Below, one piece after another: positions 1-9,090 of a DNA stretch of 64,000 bases. The position numbers and the translations under genes were made by a program. The stretch spans positions 1,434,556 through 1,498,555 of the forward strand of contig NC_018337.1 of assembly GCF_000234665.1 (NCBI RefSeq). Reading direction: 5' to 3'. Within the stretch, counting starts at the first letter, position 1, and every line of letters begins with the position of its first letter. The notes under the pieces are model-generated. The model worked only from the letters and a program-made list of their open reading frames with translations, ran no database searches and was not told the DNA's origin. This DNA is from Leishmania mexicana MHOM/GT/2001/U1103 (taxonomy: Eukaryota > Euglenozoa > Kinetoplastea > Trypanosomatida > Trypanosomatidae).

Positions 1-1757
1 CGGTTCTCTTCGAGAGTGGCGTGTTTGCTGTATGGGACATCGCGACCGGTGAACGCCGCGCGCTATCTTCGGCTGGCATGGCTGCGGAGGTGCGCGCGCT
101 GTCGCTCTACTGGACTGGCGGGTCGCTCTGTGTACTGGGCGCTGATGGCTGCCTCTACGTGCTCGACACATACCTGACCGAGATGAACAGCAGCGTGCGG
201 TACCGGGCGCTGCGGCGTCCCATGAAGAACGTAGCCTTTCTCCTTCCTGCCCACCGTACCTACGTGCAGGTGGCGCTGGAGCTGGGCAGTCCGCCGTCGG
301 GTGTACGCGACGAAGCCCAACGCGCCTCGCACTCTTTGAGCGATGCCCCCAGTGCAGTCATGGAGGCGGTTCCAGTCTCCGCGCGTCCCTGCCGTGGCCC
401 ATTTGGCCAGCTCCTCACTGAGGGCATACGGACTTTGCAGGATGAAGTGGAGCTCTATCGCACCACGATGGTGCCGCGCGATGTGCTGCTGCGGCTGAGC
501 CGCTGCGGCTCCACCGCGGGGCCGGTCTCCCCTCTGACTTGGCTGAGACGCGCTGCAGTGGTTGCCGACTTTCTTGGCCAGTCAGCGAAGCAGCGGTTCA
601 TGCGCCTTGCAGTCAATGTGCTGCGGCACTGGCAGCCGTCCGCCGTGGCGCGACGCGGTGTCGGGGGCTGCCCCTCGGCGGCCTCTTCGCCAGCCGACGC
701 CGTACTGGCGGCCGAATCGGCTGACTGCCCTCCTGCTTCACCGAACAGCGAGTCGCTCGGTGAAGACTCCTTCATCGTGCCGCATACTTACCCTTGCGCA
801 GACGCGTACTCGGAAGCGCTTGCCCCTTCTCACATTGTGCGCCGTAATCGTATCCTACTCAATGAGCAGCGGACCGCTGCGCTGCTTGTGAACGCGCGCA
901 ACCACCGCGCCAGGGATGACTCTATGTCGCGGCTCGCGCTTGCGCGGGACTGGCTTCGACTCGGGCACCGTCAGAGCGTCATCGAGGTGCTGCTGGATGC
1001 GCCGCCACAGTCCACGACCTACAACGAGCTGGCCACCCTGAGCATGGCTGTGGCTGCCTCGACCGCCGTCCAGTCCTCCTCGGTGGACTCGGCCACGTCG
1101 GCGCTCTTCGTCGCCTCGGCGAAGCGTGCGGCGGCAATGTTGCTAGCGCAGGGCGACGTGGAGGCAGCTGTAGAGAAGCTAGCGCTGGCTGGCGAGTACC
1201 GCAGCGCCTGCGTCACACTCCAGTCGAAAGGTCGGTGGCGCGATGCTGTGCTTCTTGTCAAGGCGGTGCCTCAAGTGCAGCGGCCCTTGCTGGCGGAGGT
1301 GCTGCAGCGCTGGTCAGCGCTCTCAGTGAAGCGCGGCTACCGCCTGCTTAGCGCCGCTCTTCTACTCGCCGTCGGTGGACCGACTCCTCGTGAGACGCAG
1401 CCCCCTCCACTGGCAGCTTTGTCCCTGCTGATAGAGTCGGCTCATTTCACGGATGTGGCTGGGCTCCTGGCGCTCGTGCTGGCCCAGTACCACGAGGCCA
1501 TTCTTGGCTGGCCAGAGACGGCTGCAGCGGCGTGGTCGTCTATATCACCCGCCCACTCTTCGGACACCTCACCAGGGCAGCCCGTGAGTGCCAGTGCCAT
1601 AATGGACACTGTGCTGCACGCCTTGGCCGACTACAGCGGCCTCCTGCACACAGTTGGGAACATGGCGGCCGAAGAGGTCGTGCTGCGGCAGGCTGCAGCG
1701 CTGAAGGTGTCCATGCGGCAAGCTGCCAAGGACGACAGCGATGAAGGCGGGGACTAA
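1..1757 (+). CDS. WDR11-like WD40 protein, C-terminal part (5' end outside window)
   Basis: The frame is open to the left edge (first full codon at 3), so the start lies upstream. The first residues (VFAVWD..TGE) look like the last blade of a WD40 propeller. The rest is alpha-helical and follows the C-terminal half of WDR11: a YRALRRPM segment, then a helical solenoid with AAAMLLAQGDVEAAVEKL, an 'ACVTLQSKGRWRDAVLLVK' stretch like WDR11's 'YLQTYGEWNRAAWLAK', and the following EVLQRW. In animals WDR11 with FAM91A1 forms a complex that captures vesicles at the trans-Golgi network; a similar trafficking role here is inference. A low-complexity Ala/Ser/Pro insert sits near 620-760. The protein ends in an acidic tail at TAA 1755-1757. 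Family from recalled similarity, not a search. Confidence 0.72.
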   Translation, partial: VLFESGVFAVWDIATGERRALSSAGMAAEVRALSLYWTGGSLCVLGADGCLYVLDTYLTEMNSSVRYRALRRPMKNVAFLLPAHRTYVQVALELGSPPSGVRDEAQRASHSLSDAPSAVMEAVPVSARPCRGPFGQLLTEGIRTLQDEVELYRTTMVPRDVLLRLSRCGSTAGPVSPLTWLRRAAVVADFLGQSAKQRFMRLAVNVLRHWQPSAVARRGVGGCPSAASSPADAVLAAESADCPPASPNSESLGEDSFIVPHTYPCADAYSEALAPSHIVRRNRILLNEQRTAALLVNARNHRARDDSMSRLALARDWLRLGHRQSVIEVLLDAPPQSTTYNELATLSMAVAASTAVQSSSVDSATSALFVASAKRAAAMLLAQGDVEAAVEKLALAGEYRSACVTLQSKGRWRDAVLLVKAVPQVQRPLLAEVLQRWSALSVKRGYRLLSAALLLAVGGPTPRETQPPPLAALSLLIESAHFTDVAGLLALVLAQYHEAILGWPETAAAAWSSISPAHSSDTSPGQPVSASAIMDTVLHALADYSGLLHTVGNMAAEEVVLRQAAALKVSMRQAAKDDSDEGGD

Positions 1758-1886
1758 TTAGGGACCGCTGCACACAGGGATGGACTGACTGTTGTGACGG
1801 CGGTGAAGCATGATCTTTCTACCGCACACCTTCTCTGCTGCCTCTCTCACTCGCGTGACGTGCGGTTGCGGTGCGGAGGCGAGGGA

Positions 1887-1920
1887 GAAGCCGCAACACA
1901 ACGATATTGGTTGCGGCTTC
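1887..1920. repeat. Perfect 11-bp inverted repeat (stem-loop)
   Basis: The left arm GAAGCCGCAAC (1887-1897) is the exact reverse complement of the right arm GTTGCGGCTTC (1910-1920), with a 12-nt loop. It lies about 130 nt after the WDR11-like stop codon, so it should be in that 3' UTR. Confidence 0.8.
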
Positions 1921-2625
1921 GATCATGCGTTGCGCTCTTGTAGGAATGTTTGTGCGCCCTGTGGACTGCTTCGGCAGAGAGAGCCCGAGAAATACATGGA
2001 ATGACTCCCAGCCCTCGGCTTTGTGGCAGAGGCTGCCTTGATTGGCGCCTGTGGAGAAAATAGAAGACCCCTCTTCGAAGAGTTCAAGGTGAGCGATGCC
2101 TAGGAATCCACACACGCTTTCCCGCACGGCGCCACGGCCCCCTTGCGGGGTGTGCTCGCATAGCATACCCCTCCCCCTCTCCCCCAAAAGCGCCTCAGCG
2201 CAGGTTTCTTTGGCAACACCGGAGAGACGCGACTGACCACCACGTGAGAACACTGCGGGAGGGGAGGGGAGATGTGCTCCGCTGAAGCAAATGCGTCGAC
2301 GAAGGTGCACAGCCCGCCGTCACCACTTCCTCCTTATCTCTCTTACTCATTTTTCCTATGGCTATGAGCGTCTCCAGGGGAGGGGGTGCTTACAGCGCAG
2401 CCGCACGCTCATGTCTGCGCACGACACGCGACCTGCCGTGTTGCTTGCATACGCCTCCTTGATGTGGAAGTGCGAGGCAGCAGAGGGTTTTCTTTTTCGT
2501 ATCCAAACATACCCGTGCGCTGATTTCGCGTGTAAAAATAAGGGACCGCTGAGCAGCCACTTGGCGCCTCGTACTTTCTCTGCTGCCACAGCGTGAATAT
2601 GTCCAGTGGGTGCTGCGGGCGTTAG

Positions 2626-2682
2626 TCTCTCTCCTTCTGTCTTTTGTTGCCGCTGCGCGCTGCGGCGGCGTCGACTGCACAG
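2626..2682 (+). promoter_or_regulatory. Candidate trans-splice acceptor of the SET gene
   Basis: A pyrimidine-rich tract (2626-2655) is followed by AG at 2681-2682, only two bases before the chosen ATG. An alternative tract ending in AG at 2590-2591 would give a longer leader that includes a short upstream ORF. Confidence 0.4.
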
Positions 2683-2684
2683 GG

Positions 2685-3752
2685 ATGCGGGCGAGGCGTT
2701 CTTGTAAGTTTGCCGAGTACCTCTCCACGTACGCCATTCTCGAGCACATTGGAATTCACCCGACGACGCTGATTGAGAAGCGTGATGCCGCAGTTGGAGT
2801 TGGCGTGTACGTGCGCGATGCCTGCGACGCCGGAACCACCCTCCTCGCTGTCCCGTCGAAGCGGTTCTGCACCACTTCCGTGCTATCGCGAGTGGGGCTG
2901 AAGACCTCTTTTTGCAGCCCGTGGCGTGCGGACAGCGAGGTGCGAGCGACGGCTTCTGCTGGGCCGGCATGCGACGTTCACGGCGGCATCCTTTCCTTTC
3001 TCACAGGGACTACACAGTGGCCAGAGCTAGCATGGCGGCTCGCCCTCGAGCAGCACCGCAGTGTGTCGCCTCTGTGGGGCTGGCTGCAGAGCCTTCCGTC
3101 TGTGGAGGAGCTGGCTGACCGTAGGGACGCGGCAGAGCGGCACTGTCGCGTGCACCACACGATGCTGCTGCCGTACTACTTCAAAGGGCGCCAGCGCATT
3201 CGAGAAGAGACGTTGACCGCCTACTCGCAGTTGCGTGCCCACAATATTTTACCGTGCTTTGACCGCTTTGCGTGGGCAGTGGACGTGGTGCTGTCTCGTG
3301 GGCTGCTCCTGCCGACAGCGTGGCCCGATACCGGGGGCGTCTTCACGAACAGCACGGCGGGCGGCGAGCAGGAGGAGGGAGGCAGCGACCCACCGCCTCA
3401 TATCTCGTTCGAGTGTGGTGTGGTGCCTTTTCTGGACCTTGTAAACGCCCCAGACGACATCGGTCGTGCGGTCAACGCAGACATCGAAGTTGCAACGTCG
3501 TTCGAGACCCTTCCGAAATTCCTCACAGACGAGTTGGCGGCTGACGCTACCGCTAGAGGACGCGGTGGCGATGAGCTTGCAGAGGTGAAGCGCTTGCTAG
3601 AGACGCACTACTATCTCTGCCTTACCCTGCGGAAACCGCTGCGTGCCTCTGAAGAGGTCATTCTGGACTGGCAGGTGCCCGTGTTGACGACCGAGGTGCT
3701 GACGGCTGCTGAAGACGCGCTTGTCAGCCGTTTTCTCAAGTACATGTTTTAG
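2685..3752 (+). CDS. SET domain protein, SETD3/Rubisco-LSMT type methyltransferase
   Basis: Protein of 355 aa. The frame is open further upstream but only through a GTG at 2610, so the first ATG (2685) is taken as the start. The N-terminal part has the SETD3/LSMT signature of a substrate-entry segment: a VGVGVYVRDACDAGTTLLAVP stretch with the 'G.GV.....I..G..L..VP' pattern. The middle has PLWGWLQSLPS, and a core SET motif follows at about residues 245-260: ECGVVPFLDLVNAPDD, equivalent to the family's 'VPLxDxxNH'. The C-terminal part (YYLCLTLRKPLRASEEVILDW) matches the post-insert SET strand. The usual Asn-His of the SAM-binding box reads NA here, which may affect activity. The protein substrate is unknown; SETD3 relatives methylate His or Lys of cytosolic proteins. 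Confidence 0.72.
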   Translation: MRARRSCKFAEYLSTYAILEHIGIHPTTLIEKRDAAVGVGVYVRDACDAGTTLLAVPSKRFCTTSVLSRVGLKTSFCSPWRADSEVRATASAGPACDVHGGILSFLTGTTQWPELAWRLALEQHRSVSPLWGWLQSLPSVEELADRRDAAERHCRVHHTMLLPYYFKGRQRIREETLTAYSQLRAHNILPCFDRFAWAVDVVLSRGLLLPTAWPDTGGVFTNSTAGGEQEEGGSDPPPHISFECGVVPFLDLVNAPDDIGRAVNADIEVATSFETLPKFLTDELAADATARGRGGDELAEVKRLLETHYYLCLTLRKPLRASEEVILDWQVPVLTTEVLTAAEDALVSRFLKYMF

Positions 3753-4484
3753 CGTCGGCGGCACCACCGCCCCCTCTCCCCCCTTTCCCTGCGGAGTCGA
3801 CTGTCTTTTGAACGACCTGCCGACCAAGTAGTAGGGGCGCACCATATTCACATGATGCGTACCAAGGAGCTCTAACTGGAGTGCACCCACCACCTCGACC
3901 TTAGGCTCTAGCAATGAAAAGAGTAAGCCCTCCATTAGCCATGCAACGTCCACTGACGGCGTTACGGTGTGTCGCTGATTTCTCGAGGGACGTGCTTCAG
4001 TGACGCATGTCCGACCCCTTCCGCTTCCCCCATCACCGAAGCCGCTGTGGTCATCATCGTTGTATTCTGACCATCGCTCCCTCTCCTGCTGCCGTTTCCT
4101 GCCCCCCACCCCCACTGGCCTTCCCTGTACTTCTTCGGATGTCGCTCCTCCGTTGCGACGTCTACCTGCGTGGTGGAGTCTCTTCGTGTGCGGTGCACCT
4201 ACTTCTCTTGCGGTCTCCTTCACCTACTGTCTCGATGCGGGCGCTATCGCGGGACTCAGGTTTATCGACTGCTAGCTGAGAGAAGCCCCGCCGCACGTGA
4301 GGCCGTTGTCCTCCTTGTCGCCGCTTCGATACCGCTGCTGTGGAGGCTGCTGGTTAGCCGGCCCCGTAGTACCTTTTTTATCTTGCTTGTACTGCTGTCA
4401 TTGGTTCGTGCACATCCTCAGGGCACACCTTTGGCGATCTCTCTCTCTGTTTCCTCCGCCTCCCCTCTCCTGCACGAGGTTCAC
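3753..4484. other. Intergenic region, 0.73 kb
   Basis: Pyrimidine-rich sequence without a credible gene. The open frame from 4170 runs into the next gene but starts at a non-ATG codon and reads through the pyrimidine tract, so its first 105 codons are treated as non-coding. Confidence 0.6.
4436..4478 (+). promoter_or_regulatory. Candidate trans-splice acceptor of the one-TM protein gene
   Basis: A CT-rich tract (4436-4471) ends in CACGAG with AG at 4477-4478. The next ATG, 4485, is in the open frame, which fixes the start of the downstream gene. Confidence 0.55.
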
Positions 4485-5078
4485 ATGTCTTTCACGTACC
4501 AGCGCCTGAAGATGCGGACGACGACGGTCGCGGTGGATCACATGCGCAGCTTTTGCGACGGCTGCCACCTCGTCCTCAGCGCCGTCACGCACCCATTCAA
4601 GCGGGTTGTCGGACGCGTGAAGGCTGAGGCGCCGTGGGTGACCACTCTCGTGGCCTGCACATTAGTGACGGCTCTCCCTCTCATTTTTTATCCATACGTG
4701 AAGAAGTACGTGCTGAATGACGAGCGCGCGGCTGCCGAGGCGGAGCGCGTGCGGCTGTGCTTGCAGAAGGGCATTGACCCGTACCCGTACATGCACCACA
4801 AGGAGTTTGTGTACGGCAACTCAGCCCCGGTTCTGGCCAACGAGACGCAAATTCCTCCCCGGATCGGGTGGGAGTTCAAGGCCCTTGAGAATTACTACAG
4901 AAGAAAAGAAGAGCTTCGGCACGAGGTGGGCGGCAACATTGACGATACGGTGCAGAAACTGATGGCGCTCAAGGGGGAGCAGCGAAGCGCGTACGACCGC
5001 ATGCGCGGCAAGCCTGGCACAGAGCCGCGCGATCTCATTTTCCGCGACCGCCACGATGTGGACAGACTCACGTCCTAG
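4485..5078 (+). CDS. Conserved-looking protein with one transmembrane segment, function unknown
   Basis: Protein of 197 aa that I do not recognise. After a basic N-terminal region there is one hydrophobic helix at about residues 51-71 (WVTTLVACTLVTALPLIFY), then a Lys/Arg-flanked turn and a charged soluble tail. The tail holds DPYPYMHHKEF, PPRIGWEFKALENYYRRKEEL and a C-terminal RDLIFRDRHD. The Tyr/Pro-rich box and the short amphipathic helix suggest a small membrane-complex subunit, perhaps mitochondrial because of the basic, acid-poor N-terminus, but this is inference. The start is the first ATG after the pyrimidine tract. Codon use (G/C at third positions) agrees with neighbouring genes, which supports its being coding. 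Confidence 0.75.
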   Translation: MSFTYQRLKMRTTTVAVDHMRSFCDGCHLVLSAVTHPFKRVVGRVKAEAPWVTTLVACTLVTALPLIFYPYVKKYVLNDERAAAEAERVRLCLQKGIDPYPYMHHKEFVYGNSAPVLANETQIPPRIGWEFKALENYYRRKEELRHEVGGNIDDTVQKLMALKGEQRSAYDRMRGKPGTEPRDLIFRDRHDVDRLTS

Positions 5079-6042
5079 GCAAGGAAAGACACGGCGCTCC
5101 GTATCACCTGCATCCTCGAAGCGCTTCGCCCCCTCCGTCTCAATGGGTGCGCTCACCCGGGAACGTCGTGGCGTCATTTTTCATGCCTACCTGCGATGGC
5201 TACGCGCTGTCTGCTGTATGTCTTTTATCCTTGTTGCTCGTATTGTTTGCGAAGCGCGACTCACGGCCGTTTGTCGCCGCCGTGGTCGCCCTGACTTGTA
5301 CAGGAGACAGAGGTGGAGGAGAGAGGCATCATGGCGTGGGCTGACTGCTTTGCTGTGACTGTATCGTGCAGCTTGTTTTGGTGGGCGTTTGGGGCTCCTC
5401 TGCCCACCACATTGAAGAAATGGCAAAACATTCTGCTGAGCAGCTGAAGAGAACAAGGGTAACGTCTAACGGTTGCCCTCTTGCCTTCGACGACAGACCG
5501 TGACGCCTATTCTCTGTTAAGTCTACGTCTTCGCCGGGGATGAGTCGGCGGCGGAGGGTGCAAGGGTTTCTTCGGGTGCGAGAAGTCGACGCTTTTACAG
5601 AGCTCGTCGCAGCGCTCTCGGCAGCGCATAGCCGCATGAAGAGAAGCCTGACGTGTAGCCCAGTAACACAGGCGAAGGCACTTCGCGAGCTGCCCCCCCC
5701 CCCCCCCAATCCATCAAGAACCTACACACCATTCTTGTGTTTCCATCCCCGTCGCCTCGCCTGCTGTTTCTTTTCCTTCTCCACTACTTTTCCTCAATGC
5801 GGCCATCCCTCCTCTCGCCTTTGCTCTGATTTACCCTGCTGCCGCCGCCGCTCTCTCTCTCGCTCCTCGTGCCCCGATGTACCGCACTCAATTGGCAACC
5901 ATCGCGGTTGGCGCTCTGCTCAGCTGCAACGCAGCGCAGCGCACTCAGTAACCCGACGAGGTGCACCCTCCCCGACTCATCCCGGAAAGGAAGACACTCG
6001 TCTCTGTGTTGGTTTTCTTGTAGCGCGTCGACCGTGTGCGCC
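5079..6042. other. Intergenic region, 0.96 kb, with a 15-base C run
   Basis: No credible gene. It includes an uninterrupted run of 15 C at 5693-5707, followed by CT-rich sequence leading to the uL14m splice acceptor. Open frames here (for example from 5540) have the skewed Arg/Ser/Pro/Cys make-up of read-through pyrimidine sequence. Confidence 0.6.
6001..6023 (+). promoter_or_regulatory. Candidate trans-splice acceptor of the uL14m gene
   Basis: A T-rich tract (GTTGGTTTTCTTG) runs directly into TAG at 6021-6023. The next ATG is 6043, giving a leader of about 19 nt. Confidence 0.6.
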
Positions 6043-6615
6043 ATGCTTCGCTTTTTTCGGGCACGCCTGGCACCCACCACCACCGATGCGGCCGCCAAGC
6101 TGCCTGCTGGGAATCCGGTGAACAAGACGTGGTTCCGCCACAATCTCATTATCCGGCGCAAGGGTTCGTACCGCTCTCGGTGGGGCAACGGCACGGAAGG
6201 GTACGGAGCTGGCGTTCCTCTTAGTGATCAAGTGAAGCTGCACTGTGTAGACAACACAAACTGCAAGCACGTCCGTCTCATATCCAAGGCTACGGCTGAG
6301 CGCTTCGCACACTGCCGCGTCTTTCCTGCCGTCGCCCACCGTGTGTCGGTGCAGCGCTTCAAGGGACGTGGCGGGGGTGCTGAGGTCTCGCGCCATCGTG
6401 TCAAACCCGGAAACATATACTGGGTCTGCCTATTCACGCGTCGTCAAACAAACACCCGCATGAGTGGCTTGCAGACGAACTTTGACCGCAACACGTGCAT
6501 TATCATGAATGACCAGCGCGTACCGTTAGGGACGCGGGTGATGTACTGCGCTGGCCGTCACGTTAACCACAAGTATCACATGAAGGCCGTCGTGCTCGCA
6601 AACTTTTTTGTCTGA
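6043..6615 (+). CDS. Mitochondrial large-subunit ribosomal protein uL14m
   Basis: Protein of 190 aa with an Arg-rich N-terminus (MLRFFRARLAPTT) typical of a mitochondrial targeting signal. The L14 fold begins at DQVKLHCVDNTNCKHVRLI, matching the bacterial 'L.V.DNSGAK' strand. It continues through a VKPGNIYWVCLFTRR segment, equivalent to the 'kGd.v.aVVVRTKK' strand, and a characteristic end with FDRNTCIIMNDQRVPLGTRV followed by KAVVLA. uL14 sits at the subunit interface and contacts the small subunit. The fold is complete; N-terminal and internal extensions over the 122-aa bacterial protein are usual in kinetoplastid mitoribosomes. The start is the first ATG after the TAG acceptor at 6021-6023. 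Confidence 0.87.
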   Translation: MLRFFRARLAPTTTDAAAKLPAGNPVNKTWFRHNLIIRRKGSYRSRWGNGTEGYGAGVPLSDQVKLHCVDNTNCKHVRLISKATAERFAHCRVFPAVAHRVSVQRFKGRGGGAEVSRHRVKPGNIYWVCLFTRRQTNTRMSGLQTNFDRNTCIIMNDQRVPLGTRVMYCAGRHVNHKYHMKAVVLANFFV

Positions 6616-7490
6616 GCCGATGCCGCACGCGCGCTCTGTCGCTTATGTGGACTTGCAGCGACCGGCACAAGCAGAGCGTCATTTTTTTTTCGCGTGCGTG
6701 CGTGCGTGAGTAGTGTCGACTCTTGTGTGCGCATGATTGCCCTGTTTGGTGCTGCTTGCTGCATGGTTGTTGCTCCGCGGTTGCGTCCCGTCCGGACATC
6801 CTTTGTGTTTACATGGTGTCATAAGAGGAGTCCCCTTCAAGAGAGAAAGAAAAAAGGTACAGCGTGCGCAGAGGCGAAGGCGTGGGGGTCTTTTCTCTGT
6901 ACTCACCACCATTGCTTGCGTGTGTGTTTGTGTGCGCTTGCCATCGTTTTTCATCCATGACGTACGCGATGCACAACCCTGCGACTGCGGAGCTGTTTGT
7001 TGAAGGATTAGTCGCGGTCTTGGGTAAGGCTGACCTCCTTCGCGCTTTTCTTGCGCCGACCATCTCTCTCTGTTTCCTCACATAACGGGAATGATGCGCA
7101 CACGGCGCTGCCTTCGTCGTCCACCTCGTTCCCCTCTCTTCGCTTCCGTTTTTTGTGACTGCTGTGTGCTTCTCCGCATATGCAAGAGCGGAAAAATCCC
7201 CTCCGCCCTAGAACAGCTGCACTGAGCTGAAATCAGCAGTCACGAGAACCGTAGCACTGCGATCCCCGCACCAGTGGACGTCCCCGTGTTTGTGTGCAGA
7301 GGTTTGGCCTGCTCCACCCTCTTCGCTGCTCTTTTCTTTCCTCCCTTTCTCATTTATTGAGCCTGCCACTAGCCCGGAAGCAAGAACGCGAAAACAGCTC
7401 TATTGGCGTTGCGAAAGCCGTCGAGGCGAAGTGACCACTGGGCCCTTGCCTATCGACCGCGTCACATCATACTGCGACAAGTGGAGCGAG
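6616..7490. other. Intergenic region, 0.87 kb
   Basis: No credible gene. A short T run is at about 6681-6690. A strong pyrimidine tract at 7309-7357 is followed by AG at 7360-7361 and 7371-7372, the likely acceptor for the TTC1-like gene. Confidence 0.6.
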
Positions 7491-8360
7491 ATGCCCGCGA
7501 TTGTGAAGCAGCTGCCCTCGTCGGACGACGACAATGATCAGGCGTCTCTGTCCCCTTCCAAGGAGTACGCACAACTTGGCGAGGACAGCAGCCCAGCTGG
7601 CGCGTTTCGAACAGAGTTCCCGATCGCCGAAGCTGGCGCGGAAGCGGAGGACCTAGCCAAACCGCAGGAAGCAGACGCCAGCAGCGCGGAGCGCGTCGTA
7701 GACGTGGAGGAATGCGCTCGACTCAAAGTGGCTGGAAATGAGCTCTTCAAGGACGGCGACATCTCTGAGGCGCTCACGCTGTATCGAAAGGCGCTGTGGT
7801 GCGCCCCCCTCAAGCCTTTGCCGTCGCGTCACACCGCTACAGGCAAGCCCAGTGTTTCGCCAACGCTGCCGGATGGTAGCGCCCCTGCAGCTAGCTCACA
7901 CACGGCAACAGAAGGCGGCGCGACTGAGGAGGAGCAGCAGCCGGTGGACACGACGGACTACACCCTTACGGCGCAGGTGTACTGCAACGCCGGCTTCTGC
8001 CTCATGAAGCTGGACGTGAAGGAGGAGGCGGAGCACATGTTCTCGGAGGCTATCCGACACGACGACTCGTACTTGAAGGCGTACATCCGCCGCGCGGACT
8101 GCTACTACATGTTGCAGAAGTGGTCCAGCGCTTATGGAGACTACGAAAGCTACGAGAAGCTTGGCGGGGTGCTCGACGCGCAAGGTCGCGCCCGAAAAGT
8201 TGCTTCCAAAGCCAAGGTGGACGAGGAGATGCAAAAGATGTTGGGTGAGCTGAAGAACCTCGGCAACAAAATTCTCGGCAATTTCGGCTTGTCCACGGAC
8301 AACTTCAAGTTCGACAAAGACCCCAACACCGGTGGCTACTCGATGCGCTTCGAGCGATAG
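7491..8360 (+). CDS. TTC1-like tetratricopeptide repeat protein
   Basis: Protein of 289 aa. An acidic N-terminal third (about residues 1-75) precedes three TPR units. The first is ARLKVAGNELFKDGDISEAL and the second begins around AQVYCNAGFCLMKL. The third is AYIRRADCYYMLQKWSSAY. The first two are separated by a Ser/Thr/Pro-rich insert (about 107-150). The C-terminus is diagnostic: a KMLGELKNLGNKIL segment, then FGLSTDNFKF and a GGYSMRFER end, which follow the end of animal TTC1. TTC1 is a cytosolic TPR co-chaperone reported to bind Hsp90 and G-alpha subunits; that role here is inference. The frame is open upstream to 7290 but that part is pyrimidine tract, so ATG 7491 is used. Confidence 0.82.
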   Translation: MPAIVKQLPSSDDDNDQASLSPSKEYAQLGEDSSPAGAFRTEFPIAEAGAEAEDLAKPQEADASSAERVVDVEECARLKVAGNELFKDGDISEALTLYRKALWCAPLKPLPSRHTATGKPSVSPTLPDGSAPAASSHTATEGGATEEEQQPVDTTDYTLTAQVYCNAGFCLMKLDVKEEAEHMFSEAIRHDDSYLKAYIRRADCYYMLQKWSSAYGDYESYEKLGGVLDAQGRARKVASKAKVDEEMQKMLGELKNLGNKILGNFGLSTDNFKFDKDPNTGGYSMRFER

Positions 8361-9090
8361 GAAGTCTGAAGCGGAACCGACCCCCCTTCCTCCCTCACAC
8401 GAAAAGGAATCACCTTTGCGCGCTGCGTGTGTGTGTGTGCGGCGGTACTACTTTAAACGCTATTCTGTGCTTTCAGGGGTTTGGGGTGGGTGAATTATTT
8501 GTATACCGCACGCCACTCCTCTCCCCCCTCCCCTCTGGGGGGGACCATTGAGAGAGATGTTGGCTGTGGTGGTGGTGAACACAATCCGAAAGACAGAACG
8601 CAAGTGCGTTACGGGGGTCTTTCAGTGCCCCGTAACGCACGGGCGCACGCGAAATGTGGGCTCTCACTTCTTTGGCAGTGCCATTCGCTTATTCTGTGAC
8701 GACCCAAATGCTGTCTGGGGTCTATGACCTGCGTGTTGGTGGTGGTGGTGGGGGTGGGGGTGCCCTCCTGCGCCTGTTTACGCTCGCAGCGGATGTGCTG
8801 TCCTCCCTCGATTTGCACTCGATCCTGTTCTCCCTTGGCGACTTGCTCGGTTTTATGTTTATTATTGGGTTCTCTTTCATCGGGTAGCGTCCGTTCCCGA
8901 AGAACGACGGCACACACCAGCGGGGCGCTCTTGTCGTGTCGACACACGAAATTACACGTGACGCAACACCGGAGTGAAAACGGATTAAGTGCATGAAAAA
9001 GTGGCCGGTTTCACACGCATTCCGGTTAACGGCGTCGTCGCTCTCTCGTGAACGCACCGGAGGATCGTGGCACTGTGTTTACGCGCTTTC
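8361..9090. other. Intergenic region with hairpin and G-rich tract
   Basis: No credible gene. It contains a TG repeat near 8427, a 13-bp perfect inverted repeat (8604-8640) and a G-rich stretch at 8738-8760 (repeated GGT followed by two G5 runs) that could form a quadruplex. Confidence 0.6.
8604..8640. repeat. Perfect 13-bp inverted repeat (stem-loop)
   Basis: The left arm GTGCGTTACGGGG (8604-8616) is the exact reverse complement of CCCCGTAACGCAC (8628-8640), with an 11-nt loop. It lies about 245 nt after the TTC1-like stop and 450 nt before the next start, so it is probably in a 3' UTR. Confidence 0.85.

Larger units (their letters stand above)
1758..2684. other. Intergenic region between WDR11-like and SET genes
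   Basis: No convincing gene. It should hold the 3' UTR of the WDR11-like gene and the 5' UTR of the SET gene. It contains an 11-bp perfect inverted repeat (1887-1920) and two candidate splice acceptors, one ending in AG at 2590-2591 and one at 2681-2682. Confidence 0.6.
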
